Notes: generated by a model from the letters alone, not told the origin. DNA of 64,000 bases from Holophagae bacterium (GCA_030429565.1 JAUIFE010000020.1:62001-126000); one strand, 5' to 3'. Positions 24,965 to 33,560 are shown, counted from the stretch's first letter. A program made the numbers and translations.

Positions 24965-25954
24965 ATGACTATTCACCATTTGTACCCTCTCCTCCTTGCC
25001 CTGATGATGATCATGTTGATGAGCTGCACTTTCGAGCAGCAAAATCACTTGGGATCCATTGATACCGCCCGCTATGTCGTGGCCCAGAAAACACCCTCTT
25101 CGACTCACTACCGCTACCAAGACGAAACATTGATCATCCAAACCGACAAGAGGGTAAAGACACTGCCGGCCCTACCTGATCGACGCCTTCAAAGGTGCCA
25201 ATCCGGCGACGACCTTCTGGTTTTTTCCATGGAACCCAACAACAACCTGTGGATCACCAAACCCAACGGCATCCGAACCGTCATTGAACTGGATAGCGTG
25301 AGCCCGATTCAAACTGTTGACATCGAAAACGACACTTTGTTTTTTGCTTCGCAAGAGCATAATCGACTCACATTTCGACGTCGCGACCTCAATGGCAAAA
25401 CGCTTGCCCAGGAAGAACTGTCACTGAATATGCGCACCAAAGCCCGACTCTTTTCATTACTCCAAGCGGATCATTGGGTTGTTTGGGCGCCCGGCGCGGA
25501 AAGCTTGATTGTTTTCGATAAAAACCTCGCTTTGATTGATGTGCGCGCCGTGTTGCCGCCGGAAGCGGTAAAAGACTTGAACTTGGGGCTCATCGAAAAT
25601 CTTGTGGCATTAAAGGAAGAAGGCAAAGAAGAAGACCTGGCGGAACTCTGCCAAGCCAACCAAGGTCGCACCATCGTCGTTAAACCCGTCGGTTTTTTTG
25701 CAAACCAAAACACGCTCTATTTTTCGTACTACCAGGCGGTTTTGGAGGGCTGCATCGACCAAAACGGCATTGGCGGAACCTGGACATCACAGATCTCTCA
25801 GCTCTCGCCAACGGCGGTCACACCGCATCAAATTAAAAGCTTCAAGGATTGGCGTGTATCGGGCTGGCACGGCACATCAGACGAGTTGCTCATTGCAAGT
25901 CGCCAAAAGAAAGATGACTCCTCCTGGCAATACCAGACACAGGTGCTCAAGTGA
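24965..25954 (+). CDS. Secreted lipoprotein, probable beta-propeller-like, unknown function
   Basis: A 329-residue protein I do not recognise by family. The N-terminus is a clear lipoprotein signal: hydrophobic PLLLALMMIMLMSC with lipobox LMSC and lipidated Cys21, so it should sit on a membrane surface. The body alternates short beta-type stretches with turns (LLVFSMEPNNNLWITKPNG, FFASQEHNRLTFRRRDLNG, IVFDKNLALIDV), resembling irregular beta-propeller blades. Two later cysteines lie in LAELCQANQG and LEGCIDQNG. It is the first gene of a three-gene operon: its TGA overlaps the GTG of the next gene by 4 bases. Codon use and composition are more AT-rich than in the flanking operons. ATG 24965 has GAGGCTGCTC upstream, a modest SD. 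Confidence 0.8.
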   Translation: MTIHHLYPLLLALMMIMLMSCTFEQQNHLGSIDTARYVVAQKTPSSTHYRYQDETLIIQTDKRVKTLPALPDRRLQRCQSGDDLLVFSMEPNNNLWITKPNGIRTVIELDSVSPIQTVDIENDTLFFASQEHNRLTFRRRDLNGKTLAQEELSLNMRTKARLFSLLQADHWVVWAPGAESLIVFDKNLALIDVRAVLPPEAVKDLNLGLIENLVALKEEGKEEDLAELCQANQGRTIVVKPVGFFANQNTLYFSYYQAVLEGCIDQNGIGGTWTSQISQLSPTAVTPHQIKSFKDWRVSGWHGTSDELLIASRQKKDDSSWQYQTQVLK

Positions 25955-26844
25955 TCGGCCTGTACCTATTGATGCTTTTTGACATCCTGAAAGCGAAACC
26001 GATCCCCTGCCCCGAAACCATGCTCGGTCTCAACGCCATTGAGCGCGCCGGTCAACATTGGTTCCTTTTGGATTCTCAGCAACAGACCATTTTCAAACTC
26101 GATGCCGGCGGAAGGCTCGTTTCAACTTATGCAAAACGAGGCTTCGGCCCGGGTGAAATGCAACGAACCCAACAGTTTCGTGTCTACGCAGATCGGCTGT
26201 ATCTATGTGACCTGCGTCGACAAACCCTCACCCAACTCACCACCGACTTTGAATTCATCGCCGAGTACAAAAACATGGGTATGATCCGCGATGTCGTGAT
26301 CACCCAAAACGCTGTTTTTGTTTTGAGTTGGCGTGCAGAAAACGGGCATATGATTCAAAAATACAACCCGGATATGCAACTACAAACATCGTTCGGAACA
26401 GCGCTTCAAGGTCGCGCCCTGACCGGCTCTCAAGCCGGTAGCCTTTTGCTTATCAACCAAACGCTGGTTTTCCAACATATCGGTTTACCACAACTCGAGT
26501 TTTTCGACCTGAACGGCCGCCGCTCGCAGAAGATCACCTACCCCCAGTTCGAAGGCCCATTACTCACAGAAAAACACTTCATGGGTTCAGGCCAAACAAC
26601 CCAAATTCTTACCGGGTGTTTTTATCAAAATAAGAATTTTTACATCAGAGTTCGCGGCCATAAACCCGATGATATTTCCATATTTTCTTTTCCGGAAAAA
26701 AATCAACACTTTAGCCAGTTAATTCCGTTCCATGTCGACCTAATTCGCTCTAGTAGCGGTACGGTATTTGAAGTGGTCTCCAATGACGATAACATACCGC
26801 AAAGTTTCAAACCTTATATCTTCAAAAAGGAGATTCGACCATGA
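25951..26844 (+). CDS. 6-bladed beta-propeller-like protein
   Basis: A 297-residue protein resembling the '6-bladed beta-propeller' proteins best known from Bacteroidetes. The recognisable mark is KRGFGPGEMQRTQQF (GxGPGE motif), with blade-like repeats such as HWFLLDSQQQTIFKLDAGG, DRLYLCDLRRQTLTQL and NAVFVLSWRAENGHMIQKYN. The N-terminal 15 residues are hydrophobic but end in DILKAK and are not a typical signal peptide, so export is uncertain. GTG 25951 overlaps the upstream stop (GTGA) and its own stop overlaps the next start (ATGA), which implies translational coupling on both sides. The role is unknown; the position between a lipoprotein and a small disulfide-rich peptide suggests a carrier, sensor or maturation partner. 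Confidence 0.75.
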   Translation: MIGLYLLMLFDILKAKPIPCPETMLGLNAIERAGQHWFLLDSQQQTIFKLDAGGRLVSTYAKRGFGPGEMQRTQQFRVYADRLYLCDLRRQTLTQLTTDFEFIAEYKNMGMIRDVVITQNAVFVLSWRAENGHMIQKYNPDMQLQTSFGTALQGRALTGSQAGSLLLINQTLVFQHIGLPQLEFFDLNGRRSQKITYPQFEGPLLTEKHFMGSGQTTQILTGCFYQNKNFYIRVRGHKPDDISIFSFPEKNQHFSQLIPFHVDLIRSSSGTVFEVVSNDDNIPQSFKPYIFKKEIRP

Positions 26845-27053
26845 AAATGAAAGTTTTAATCTTTTTATTGCTCTGCACAGCCGGAAACCTATTTGGCGCA
26901 CGTGGTATTATGTGCGGTTACGAGTGTTTTGATTCGTGGGATCCAGATGGTGACGAGCACTGTGTTTACATGAACCAAACCAATAATCATAACTCCTGCA
27001 TGCTCTTGCGTGTTGGTGGTCAATTCGTGTGTCGCCAACTTTGGTGCGTTTGA
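26841..27053 (+). CDS. Small secreted six-cysteine peptide
   Basis: A 70-residue precursor. Residues 1-19 (MKMKVLIFLLLCTAGNLFG) form a textbook Sec signal peptide, with cleavage likely after Gly19 or Ala20. The mature part of about 50 residues has six cysteines (25, 29, 41, 53, 64, 69), consistent with three disulfides, and an acidic DPDGDE segment that could bind a cation. I recognise no family. ATG 26841 overlaps the upstream gene's TGA by 4 bases (ATGA), and a possible terminator follows directly, so it is the final gene of the lipoprotein/propeller operon. The size, cysteine content and coupling suggest an exported structural, toxin-like or signalling peptide; none of these is shown. Confidence 0.75.
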   Translation: MKMKVLIFLLLCTAGNLFGARGIMCGYECFDSWDPDGDEHCVYMNQTNNHNSCMLLRVGGQFVCRQLWCV

Positions 27054-27054
27054 T

Positions 27055-27099
27055 AAAAAAGGCCGGCCGGCGAGCAATGCGACTCACGCCGGCCGCTTT
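27055..27099. terminator. Probable terminator of the lipoprotein/propeller/peptide operon
   Basis: GGCCGGCG at 27065-27072 pairs with CGCCGGCC at 27087-27094, with a 14-base loop; AAAAAA precedes and GCTTT follows, so the outer part of the stem is imperfect. It lies directly after the peptide gene's stop. Confidence 0.5.
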
Positions 27100-27177
27100 A
27101 ACTTTGAACACCAAACACACCGGGGTCGGGTCATCACCGGCAAACGCAAAGCAAAAGCCACAAGCACGAGACTTAAA

Positions 27178-27261
27178 CCTAAATTGAGCGATTCTTGGCG
27201 GCGAAATCGCCCAACGCTTGACGTTTTGCGCGATTTCAGCCACCCGGATCGCCCACTTTAG
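27178..27261. repeat. Palindromic intergenic repeat, copy D
   Basis: An 84-base unit with imperfect terminal inverted repeats: CTAAATTGAGCGAT (27179-27192) against ATCGCCCACTTTAG (27248-27261), 12 of 14 pairs. Internal blocks ATTCTTGGCGGCGAAA and CAACGCTTG match copy C, and GCGCGATTTCAGCCACCCG matches copies A and C. Copies C and D flank the lipoprotein/propeller/peptide operon. Confidence 0.8.
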
Positions 27262-27528
27262 ATTAAACACCAGAAGCGCTAAGCCAAGCCTTTTAGATAA
27301 AGGCTCTCTATTTCGCAAACCGACTTATGCCGGCCATGGTTCGGCTCATGCCAGGTAACCCACAAGCTTTAGGGTTGGTAACATCGCACAAACGGTGCGG
27401 TGAGTGGTGGGCAACTCACCGGCCGTTTGGTGCACTGTGTGTCACGCAACCGGTTTTGGGTTACACAACAACGGCATGCGACGCACGTGTGTGCTTTTGG
27501 CCCCCCTGGGTCGGGACTGAACCGGCCC

Positions 27529-27843
27529 TTAGACAAGCCGTTGGGGCGTGCACACATCCACGCGTATCTGGCTTTTGTTCAAAGCCTTGGTTAGGGTTTC
27601 GAACTGGTCCGGTTGAATTTCACCCTCAACCGATTGACCGGAAACCGACAAACGATCCGGAAAAACCACCATTGCCTGCCCATAACGTTTTTCCAACTCT
27701 TCGAACAAACCATTTAGTAACAACCGGCGGGTAGCGCGATCACTACTGGTTAAAACCGGCTGATAATGAAAAGTCACCGGGACCGCTTGATCACCGACAT
27801 TTTTTCTTCGCGAAACAGAGCTGTTTGGCATCGTTCGAACCAT
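27529..27843 (-). CDS. Small hypothetical protein downstream of the subtilase
   Basis: A 104-residue protein of unknown family with no signal peptide or membrane segment. The first 20 residues are basic and polar (VRTMPNSSVSRRKN); the rest alternates amphipathic helix and strand: LLLNGLFEELEKRYGQAMVV, FPDRLSVSGQSVEGEIQPDQ, FETLTKALNKSQIRVDV. I chose ATG 27843, 6 bases after GAGG; ATG 27846 is an alternative. It lies 133 bases downstream of the S8 peptidase gene on the same strand, and may be cotranscribed as a partner, inhibitor or adaptor of the protease. That link is inference from position only. Confidence 0.55.
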   Translation of the reverse strand: MVRTMPNSSVSRRKNVGDQAVPVTFHYQPVLTSSDRATRRLLLNGLFEELEKRYGQAMVVFPDRLSVSGQSVEGEIQPDQFETLTKALNKSQIRVDVCTPQRLV

Positions 27844-27976
27844 CATGTACCTCACTTGGATCCTATTTTCAAATTAGGTTCTGTTCTGGGTTGGTGCAAC
27901 CCGATTAGCCGTTTTTTTTCAAGGAATTGGATGGTTGTCGCGCATGAAAACCAGCATTCGCTTTGGGGTTCAAAGG

Positions 27977-29287
27977 TTACAAGGTGTCTAGATCTGCGAA
28001 CAATCGGCCGACGCCGACCGCCCTTTTCGACGCACCTTCGACCGGCTTGGTGTGGTGGGTCAGAATTTCTTGTTTAAGGCCCGACGCCGTCCACGCGCGA
28101 CCTTGCGCCATGTACTTCTCCAACACCAACGCGGCAAAACCCGCCACCACCGCCGTGGCGGCCGAAGTGCCACTCTGACAACCGACCAAGGTTTCCCTAG
28201 GCGGATTTGGCACGAGCTTGCCGTTTGCGTCTCGTGGCGCCGGCAGAGTTGACATCATGGCCACGCCGGGTGCCGCCAAATCGGGTTTATCCAGGCCGTA
28301 AGGGGTGGGACCATGGCTCGAGAAAGCGGCCGGTCGCGGCGGATCGGTTGCGACGGCACCCACGGTTAAGGCCAAGGCGGCATTACCCGGGCAATTTAGT
28401 TCACAGGAGCCCGCAGGTAGCAAACAATGGTTGTTACCGGCCGCCGCAACGACCAAGATATTTTCCAATAATACCGCGTTATTTACAGCAGTACAGAGAG
28501 TGCAACGCCCTTGGTTACAGGTCCAACCATGCCCAACCGCAAGGCTTGTCGGCAAGTGATTAAAACCCAAACTGAGCGATATGATGTGCGCGCCCAAATC
28601 AAGCGCGGCGTCGATGCCGCGCGTCACGGCAGCGTGGTTTCCCATACCGTCGGCTTGAAGCACCTTAACATTCAGCAAGTCCACAGCGGGAGCCAGACCA
28701 CAAAGAGCAGGATCCCGTGATGCAATTAACCCGGCACAGAAGGTGCCGTGCGCGCCGGGAACAGCGGTTGACTCACCGCAGGTTTCCAGCGAGGTGCAAA
28801 CCTGCAGCCAGGGATGATCACAATCAACACCACTATCAAGCACGGCAAGGCGGACACCTTGACCGGTCCACCGAGCAGGCCGACGCGGCCATATCGGCAG
28901 ATTTACCGCCGCCGGCCGTGCCGTCTGCACCACCTGTCGGGCGGGGTCTAACTCAATCCAAGCGATTTCCTTTAGCGGTTGTAGCTTTTGAATTTGGGGC
29001 ACGGTGAGGTAGGCACTAAAGGCGTTGGCGATGGGCGACAAGTGCAGCCGACAACCGGTCAACACGGCGATTTTCGCTTGCACGGGTTCCGCCTCGCGCT
29101 GCACTCTGCGCCGATAGATTCGCCAAGGTTCGCTGCCGACAGGCCGCATCCGTGGGACTTGTAACACAATGGGTAGGGTTTCTTGTGCGACACATGCCGC
29201 CACGGCAAGATTACCCTGAGAACGCGGCCGCGATAGCCGGGCCGCGTCCCTTATTTGGCATTTCAAAAGCATTCCCAGCTCAGCCAT
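27977..29287 (-). CDS. Subtilisin-like (S8) serine peptidase, cysteine-rich, without signal peptide
   Basis: A 436-residue S8 peptidase. Residues about 68-122 resemble an I9-type propeptide (FSAYLTVPQIQKLQPLKEI...IELDPARQVV). The catalytic domain follows: Asp151 in LAVLDSGVD, His180 in GAHGTFCAGLIA, the oxyanion Asn285 in VVAAAGNN and Ser375 in SGTSAATAVVAGFAAL. All catalytic residues are intact. It has 15 cysteines, 12 in the catalytic domain, unusual for subtilases and suggesting several disulfides. Yet the N-terminus (MAELGMLLKCQIRDAARL) is no recognisable signal peptide. ATG 29287 has an excellent SD (AAGGAG, spacing 6), so a missed upstream signal sequence is unlikely. It is either exported by another route or intracellular. 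A small gene follows downstream. Confidence 0.92.
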   Translation of the reverse strand: MAELGMLLKCQIRDAARLSRPRSQGNLAVAACVAQETLPIVLQVPRMRPVGSEPWRIYRRRVQREAEPVQAKIAVLTGCRLHLSPIANAFSAYLTVPQIQKLQPLKEIAWIELDPARQVVQTARPAAVNLPIWPRRPARWTGQGVRLAVLDSGVDCDHPWLQVCTSLETCGESTAVPGAHGTFCAGLIASRDPALCGLAPAVDLLNVKVLQADGMGNHAAVTRGIDAALDLGAHIISLSLGFNHLPTSLAVGHGWTCNQGRCTLCTAVNNAVLLENILVVAAAGNNHCLLPAGSCELNCPGNAALALTVGAVATDPPRPAAFSSHGPTPYGLDKPDLAAPGVAMMSTLPAPRDANGKLVPNPPRETLVGCQSGTSAATAVVAGFAALVLEKYMAQGRAWTASGLKQEILTHHTKPVEGASKRAVGVGRLFADLDTL

Positions 29288-29468
29288 AACATCTCCTTAG
29301 AGGACAAATTAAGAAGCCTGAAAAACACGGCCCCTCACTTTATTGACCCCGCCAAAAGCGCAAAACGCCTCATCGAAGATGAAAGTTTTTTCCAAAAAGT
29401 GACCGCCACAATACACGCGGGCCACGAAAAACCCACCCAAGCAGCGGCTCGACTTAGCCTAGAAATGA

Positions 29469-29498
29469 AAAAAGCCACCCGGTGAGGGGTGGCTTTTT
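29469..29498. terminator. Bidirectional intrinsic terminator
   Basis: AAAAAGCCACCC at 29469-29480 pairs perfectly with GGGTGGCTTTTT at 29487-29498 around a 6-base loop. It closes the minus-strand foldase gene that ends 22 bases away and can also act on plus-strand transcription. Confidence 0.92.
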
Positions 29499-29520
29499 AA
29501 GGGAAACCGGAAAAGGCGGT

Positions 29521-31452
29521 TTATTGAGCGCGACCAACGGCTTCAAGCAAGGCGTTTTCCGCGTTTTTCTTGGGGTCATACTGGGCACGACGTTCGAAAA
29601 GGTAGGCACCGAGAAGGTCGCCGCCATTTTCGTTTTGAATGCGCTCAACAATCTCAAAGCGTTTTTCTTTGAGGTCGTCCATGTTGACGTCTTCTTTGGC
29701 CTTGAGGCGAACCAAAACGTAGTTGGTGCTGCCGAAAGCTTCGAATTCGCGCTGTTCCAAGAACTCGCCTTCGGCAAGCGGGAAAAGATCATCGTTGAAG
29801 TCGACGTCATTGCGAATTTGGAAAGGCACGCCGTTGGCGTTGACAGAACCGGTCGTCATGATCATGTTGTCCTTAAGCCATTCACGATCGCCTTTAAGCT
29901 CGCGCAAGGTTTTTTCTGGTGCTTTGCCGGCGGCGGCCACCATCTCGTCGAAAAACTTGAGGATGAATTCTTTTTCGGCCAAGGTTTTGGCCATTTTGCT
30001 AACGCGTGGTTTGTTGGTTTCCAAATCCAAGGTTTGGCCTTCGCGGGTGGCAACCCACATCATCACGATTTGACCACCGGGGATTTGGACAGCGGGCGAA
30101 ATATCGCCTTCTTTTTCCAAGGTAAAAGCGGCGTTGCGAGCAGCGGCGGCACTTTTGAGCGTGGGGCCCATTTCAGCGGTGGGATCGTTGTCGAAGAACA
30201 ATGACTCTTGAACGGTCACCTCTTGCTTGGCGGCGGCGGCTTCGAAACCTTCGCTTTTGGCCAGCTCAACAAAGTTGGCGACCTGAGTGCTCATGGCTTC
30301 GCCGGCGAGACGACCCTTGAGTTCGCTTTCAACGGCTTGGCGCACGTCCTCAAATTCGGGCAGCGACTCGGCTTGGAAAGCGGTACGTTGAATGATGTGG
30401 TAGCCAAACTGAGTTTTGACCGGTGCGGAAATGTCCCCGTCGGCACTCAAAGCAAAAGCGGCTTGGGTAAAAGGCGGCACCATGCGGTTGCGATCAAAGA
30501 AACCCAAGTCACCACCGCGGGAAGCGGTTGAATCGTCAGAAAACTTTTTGGCGGCTTCGTCAAAAGCCATGCCGTCAGCCAAGGCTTTTTGCGCTTCGGC
30601 AATTTTTTTCTGGGCGTCTTCATCAGACAAGAAACCTTCACCGGTTTTCACCAAAATGTGGCTGGCTTTCATCTGTTCAGGTTTGCGGTAACGCTCGATG
30701 TTTTCATTGTAGTGCTGGAGCGCTTTCTCATCGCTGACGGTGAGCTCGGAACGAAGATCGTTCAGCAACCAACTGACAAATTTAACTTGACGCTGTTCAC
30801 CAGTGACAAATTCGGAAGGGTTCGCTTCGACCAACTGCTTGAGTTGGGCATCGTCCAGCTTAACTTCGTTGGTGACGTGGAAGTTGCGAAGCGCGATGTA
30901 TTCGAGAGTGACTTTGCGGTTTTCTTCGGAAAAGCGCTTTTGAACTTCATCCTCGGAGACGTATGCGCTGTTGGCAAAAATTTGGCGAAACTTGTCGCCG
31001 AGCAGGGCTTGGTCGCGCAGGTACTGCTCGTAAGCGGTAACCGGCATGCGGTATTGGCCGCGAATATAGCGCGCATAGGCGTCGTTATCGGCGTAGTTGC
31101 CGTCGGCACCGGTCCGAATACGAATGATAAGGTCACGTAATTCGTCATCGGAAACGGTCATATCGAGCGCTTCGGCGCCGTCTTGAAGGATGGCTCCCTG
31201 GACCAGGTTGGACACGACAAATTGATCGACTTGCGCTGCTTCCATACCCCGAAACTGATTTCGAATGTTGATTTCCTGGATGAGTGCATCTCTACGTTTA
31301 ATGGTGGTAGACCCGATCGTTGCAATCGTATCACCCTGAGCTATGGGAGGAGCTTCCCCGAAGGAAAAGAGAACGTAGCTACCCATGGCGACACACACCA
31401 AAACGATGATGATGTTGCGGGCAGTTTCATTTTTTCGCATGAACTTTAGCAC
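29521..31452 (-). CDS. PpiD/SurA-like periplasmic peptidyl-prolyl isomerase, membrane anchored
   Basis: A 643-residue foldase. One transmembrane anchor at residues 12-31 (NIIIVLVCVAMGSYVLFSFG), then a SurA_N/PpiD-type chaperone domain (about 40-250). A parvulin-type PPIase domain at about 258-358 shows KASHILVKTGEGF, FDEAAKKFSDDSTASRGGDL, GFFDRNRMVPPFTQAAFAL and FGYHIIQ. A further chaperone-like region (about 370-643) follows. The anchor plus SurA-like layout matches PpiD, which assists folding of newly exported proteins at the Sec exit. Length agrees with PpiD. The gene stands alone, ends at a strong terminator, and is unrelated in strand order to the subtilase, which has its own SD. Confidence 0.92.
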   Translation of the reverse strand: MLKFMRKNETARNIIIVLVCVAMGSYVLFSFGEAPPIAQGDTIATIGSTTIKRRDALIQEINIRNQFRGMEAAQVDQFVVSNLVQGAILQDGAEALDMTVSDDELRDLIIRIRTGADGNYADNDAYARYIRGQYRMPVTAYEQYLRDQALLGDKFRQIFANSAYVSEDEVQKRFSEENRKVTLEYIALRNFHVTNEVKLDDAQLKQLVEANPSEFVTGEQRQVKFVSWLLNDLRSELTVSDEKALQHYNENIERYRKPEQMKASHILVKTGEGFLSDEDAQKKIAEAQKALADGMAFDEAAKKFSDDSTASRGGDLGFFDRNRMVPPFTQAAFALSADGDISAPVKTQFGYHIIQRTAFQAESLPEFEDVRQAVESELKGRLAGEAMSTQVANFVELAKSEGFEAAAAKQEVTVQESLFFDNDPTAEMGPTLKSAAAARNAAFTLEKEGDISPAVQIPGGQIVMMWVATREGQTLDLETNKPRVSKMAKTLAEKEFILKFFDEMVAAAGKAPEKTLRELKGDREWLKDNMIMTTGSVNANGVPFQIRNDVDFNDDLFPLAEGEFLEQREFEAFGSTNYVLVRLKAKEDVNMDDLKEKRFEIVERIQNENGGDLLGAYLFERRAQYDPKKNAENALLEAVGRAQ

Positions 31453-32103
31453 TTGAAAAACTCCTCAGGTACCTCGGTCACATTAACCGAGCACCGGTTT
31501 ATGGCTGCTCTAGTGAATGGCTGCGGACGCCCACTCCGGCCAAGAGGCCAAAAGGAAGGGGGCTCAAATAACGCTCACGCATCAGATCCCTTAATGTAAA
31601 GAAAAGAACCCGGCGACGTTGAGAAGGTCCGCGGCGCCCTTGCACTAGCAGGATGGTTTCGGACACAAGATCGGTATTATAGAGCGCTTGTCAAGGCATC
31701 GCAACGGTGGAGTGCGTGAGAAATGCGGTAAAAACGCGAAAGGTGCTCCTCGCAAACCAGATGGCGGGGGATAAAGCAGAACAAGAGCCGAGTTGCATAA
31801 GATGGATCACCGAACCGAGCGCGACTCCATGCTAGTTTGTCTCTGAGCGACAGGACCCGAAGGCGGCGACAGTTGCCAACAAGGCTTGCCCGTGAAAGCA
31901 GCCGCCGAGAAAACCGCGTGGTCGTCGTCAAAGCAGTCAAAAGGCCGCGTGATTTCCCGATGAGCATGATTGTTTTCATTGCCGTACCATATCTGCTAAG
32001 ATAGCCGCCGAGCACACCTGTAAATCATTGGCATCAAAAGCCAAGTCTCGCCCCCCTCAAGTCAGCGATTCGCGATAAATTCCTCCATTCAGGATGTTTT
32101 GAG
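31453..32103. other. Intergenic region between divergent foldase and FecR-domain genes
   Basis: About 650 bases holding promoters for both directions. A TAAGAT near 31995 could be a -10 for the plus-strand operon, without a clear -35. No gene with an SD and family-like sequence is visible on either strand. Confidence 0.4.
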
Positions 32104-33537
32104 ATGAAGGCTAAAAAGATCAATATAACCTCAACTGAGATAAAAAAATGGGCTGTTTTCGGCATCGTTTTGTTGGGGCTGGTTTTGGTTTATTTAGCAT
32201 TGTTCAACCCAAAGGGTGAAAAAGAAGCCCGCGAGGTTGTTGAACGGGCGCAAATTGCCCTACAAGAAGCGCGGGTCGCGGTGCAAACCCAAGCCGACAA
32301 CGCGCCCAACCTCAGCCTGGAACAATCGGAAAAAGCGCTAGAAAAAGCGCAAAGTTTGCTGATCGAAAGCGATTACAACAGCGCCCAGCGCGAAGCGCAA
32401 CGCGCTTTGCGCTTTGCACAAAGCGTGTTAGACCAGTACGACCCCAAGCAAACGCTGAAGGCCAAAGTGACCATCGGTGATTTTGCAGGCGGCGTGATGA
32501 TCCGAAAGAATGCGCAGAGCGATTTTAAAAAAGCCAATCGCAACACGGTCCTGGAGCTAGGCGACCGCATTCGCACGCAAAATGACGGCGCCTGTCGCGT
32601 CGTCTTCCTGGAAGGCATGCGCATCCTCATGGAGCCCAGCAGCCTGATTAAAATTGACGAGTCGTTTCGTGGCGCGAAAGAGAAAAGCTTGCTGAGCCTG
32701 TTTTCGGATCGCGGCAGCTTAGAAGTCAGCACCAATGATCTCGGCCAGGGTCGCCGCGCCACCATTTCCACCGAGTTTACCCAAGCTTCGGTTTACAGCA
32801 ACACCGAGCTTTACCATCAGGTGGAACAAGACATCACGACGCTGTTTGTGCGTCAAGGCCGCGTGGAAATTCAGGCAGGCCGTCAGACCGTCAATCTGGT
32901 GAAAGACCAAGGCGTCGTTATTCGTCGCGATCAACCCGGCGAAGAAGTTTTAGCCCTGTTACCATCACCCAAACCGACCAGCCCGACCAACTTCGATTCA
33001 TTCAAGGCCAACGCCAACAACTTCGCCAAGGTTAACTTCACGTGGGACGCGGTGCCCGGCGCCAATGCGTACCATCTGGAAGTGAGCCGCGATCCCTACC
33101 TGCTCACCCTGGTGGAAGAACGGGAAAGCTTCCCGGGACAACGGGTCAGCATGCCCAACCTTCAGCCTGGCACCTATTATTGGCGCCTCACCAGCCAAAG
33201 CACGTCCGGGAAACTGGGCATGCGCAGCCAAATTCGCGAGTTCACGGTGACCGAAAGCACCCAAACCCGTGAAGTGAGCAATGTCGACAATGCACCACCG
33301 TCACTCACCGTCACCAAGGTCAGTGTGCAGGGCTACCTGGTGATCGTCCAAGGCAAAACCGAGCGCGACGCCCTGGTTCGAGTCAATGATGAAAAAGCGT
33401 TGGTCGATGACCGGACCGGCGACTTTTCTCACGCGACCACCATGCCGGGTCGAGGTATTTACACGATCAGCGTGGTCTCTGAAGATCGCGCCGGCAATCG
33501 CAGCTACAAACCGCAAAAGGTGCAAATCAACGAATAA
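32104..33537 (+). CDS. Membrane-anchored FecR-domain protein with C-terminal Ig/FN3-like domains
   Basis: A 477-residue protein. A transmembrane anchor is at about residues 17-34 (AVFGIVLLGLVLVYLALF), then a helical, heptad-rich stretch (about 38-115: EAREVVERAQIALQEARVAV and following). A FecR-type beta domain is at about 120-280, with VLELGDRIRTQNDGACRVVF and GGAR-like dyads replaced by ILMEPSSLIKID. Two C-terminal beta-sandwich regions follow, the first with FTWDAVPGANAYHLEVSRDP and LQPGTYYWRLT (fibronectin-III-like), the second with ALVRVNDEKALVDDRTGDF. Lacking an anti-sigma N-terminus and any sigma-factor neighbour, it is probably an envelope protein, not a classical FecR sensor. Proteins of this build occur next to adenylate cyclase or cell-wall genes. 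Here it is followed 23 bases later by a GAF-GGDEF protein, so coupling to c-di-GMP signalling is plausible. Confidence 0.85.
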   Translation: MKAKKINITSTEIKKWAVFGIVLLGLVLVYLALFNPKGEKEAREVVERAQIALQEARVAVQTQADNAPNLSLEQSEKALEKAQSLLIESDYNSAQREAQRALRFAQSVLDQYDPKQTLKAKVTIGDFAGGVMIRKNAQSDFKKANRNTVLELGDRIRTQNDGACRVVFLEGMRILMEPSSLIKIDESFRGAKEKSLLSLFSDRGSLEVSTNDLGQGRRATISTEFTQASVYSNTELYHQVEQDITTLFVRQGRVEIQAGRQTVNLVKDQGVVIRRDQPGEEVLALLPSPKPTSPTNFDSFKANANNFAKVNFTWDAVPGANAYHLEVSRDPYLLTLVEERESFPGQRVSMPNLQPGTYYWRLTSQSTSGKLGMRSQIREFTVTESTQTREVSNVDNAPPSLTVTKVSVQGYLVIVQGKTERDALVRVNDEKALVDDRTGDFSHATTMPGRGIYTISVVSEDRAGNRSYKPQKVQINE

Positions 33538-33560
33538 CGCTTGGCAATGAGGTGTCCGTT

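Larger units (their letters stand above)
27054..27528. other. Intergenic region with repeat copy D
   Basis: About 475 bases containing the operon terminator and repeat copy D. The rest (27270-27528) shows short GT/CA-rich palindromic stretches but no gene with a credible start. Confidence 0.5.

Noticed and set aside
27327..27734. A plus-strand frame of 135 codons between repeat copy D and the small gene
   Set aside because: It is antisense to the better supported 27529-27843 gene, lacks an SD and begins in a palindrome-rich, low-complexity stretch.
29255..29485. A plus-strand 76-codon frame overlapping the start of the subtilase gene
   Set aside because: It would start with TTG inside the subtilase coding region and across its ribosome-binding site, has no SD, and the subtilase start is well supported.
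31677..32015. A minus-strand frame of 112 codons in the gap before the FecR-domain gene
   Set aside because: It is Arg/Leu/Ser-rich, has no SD and no family pattern, and probably overlaps promoters of the divergent genes.
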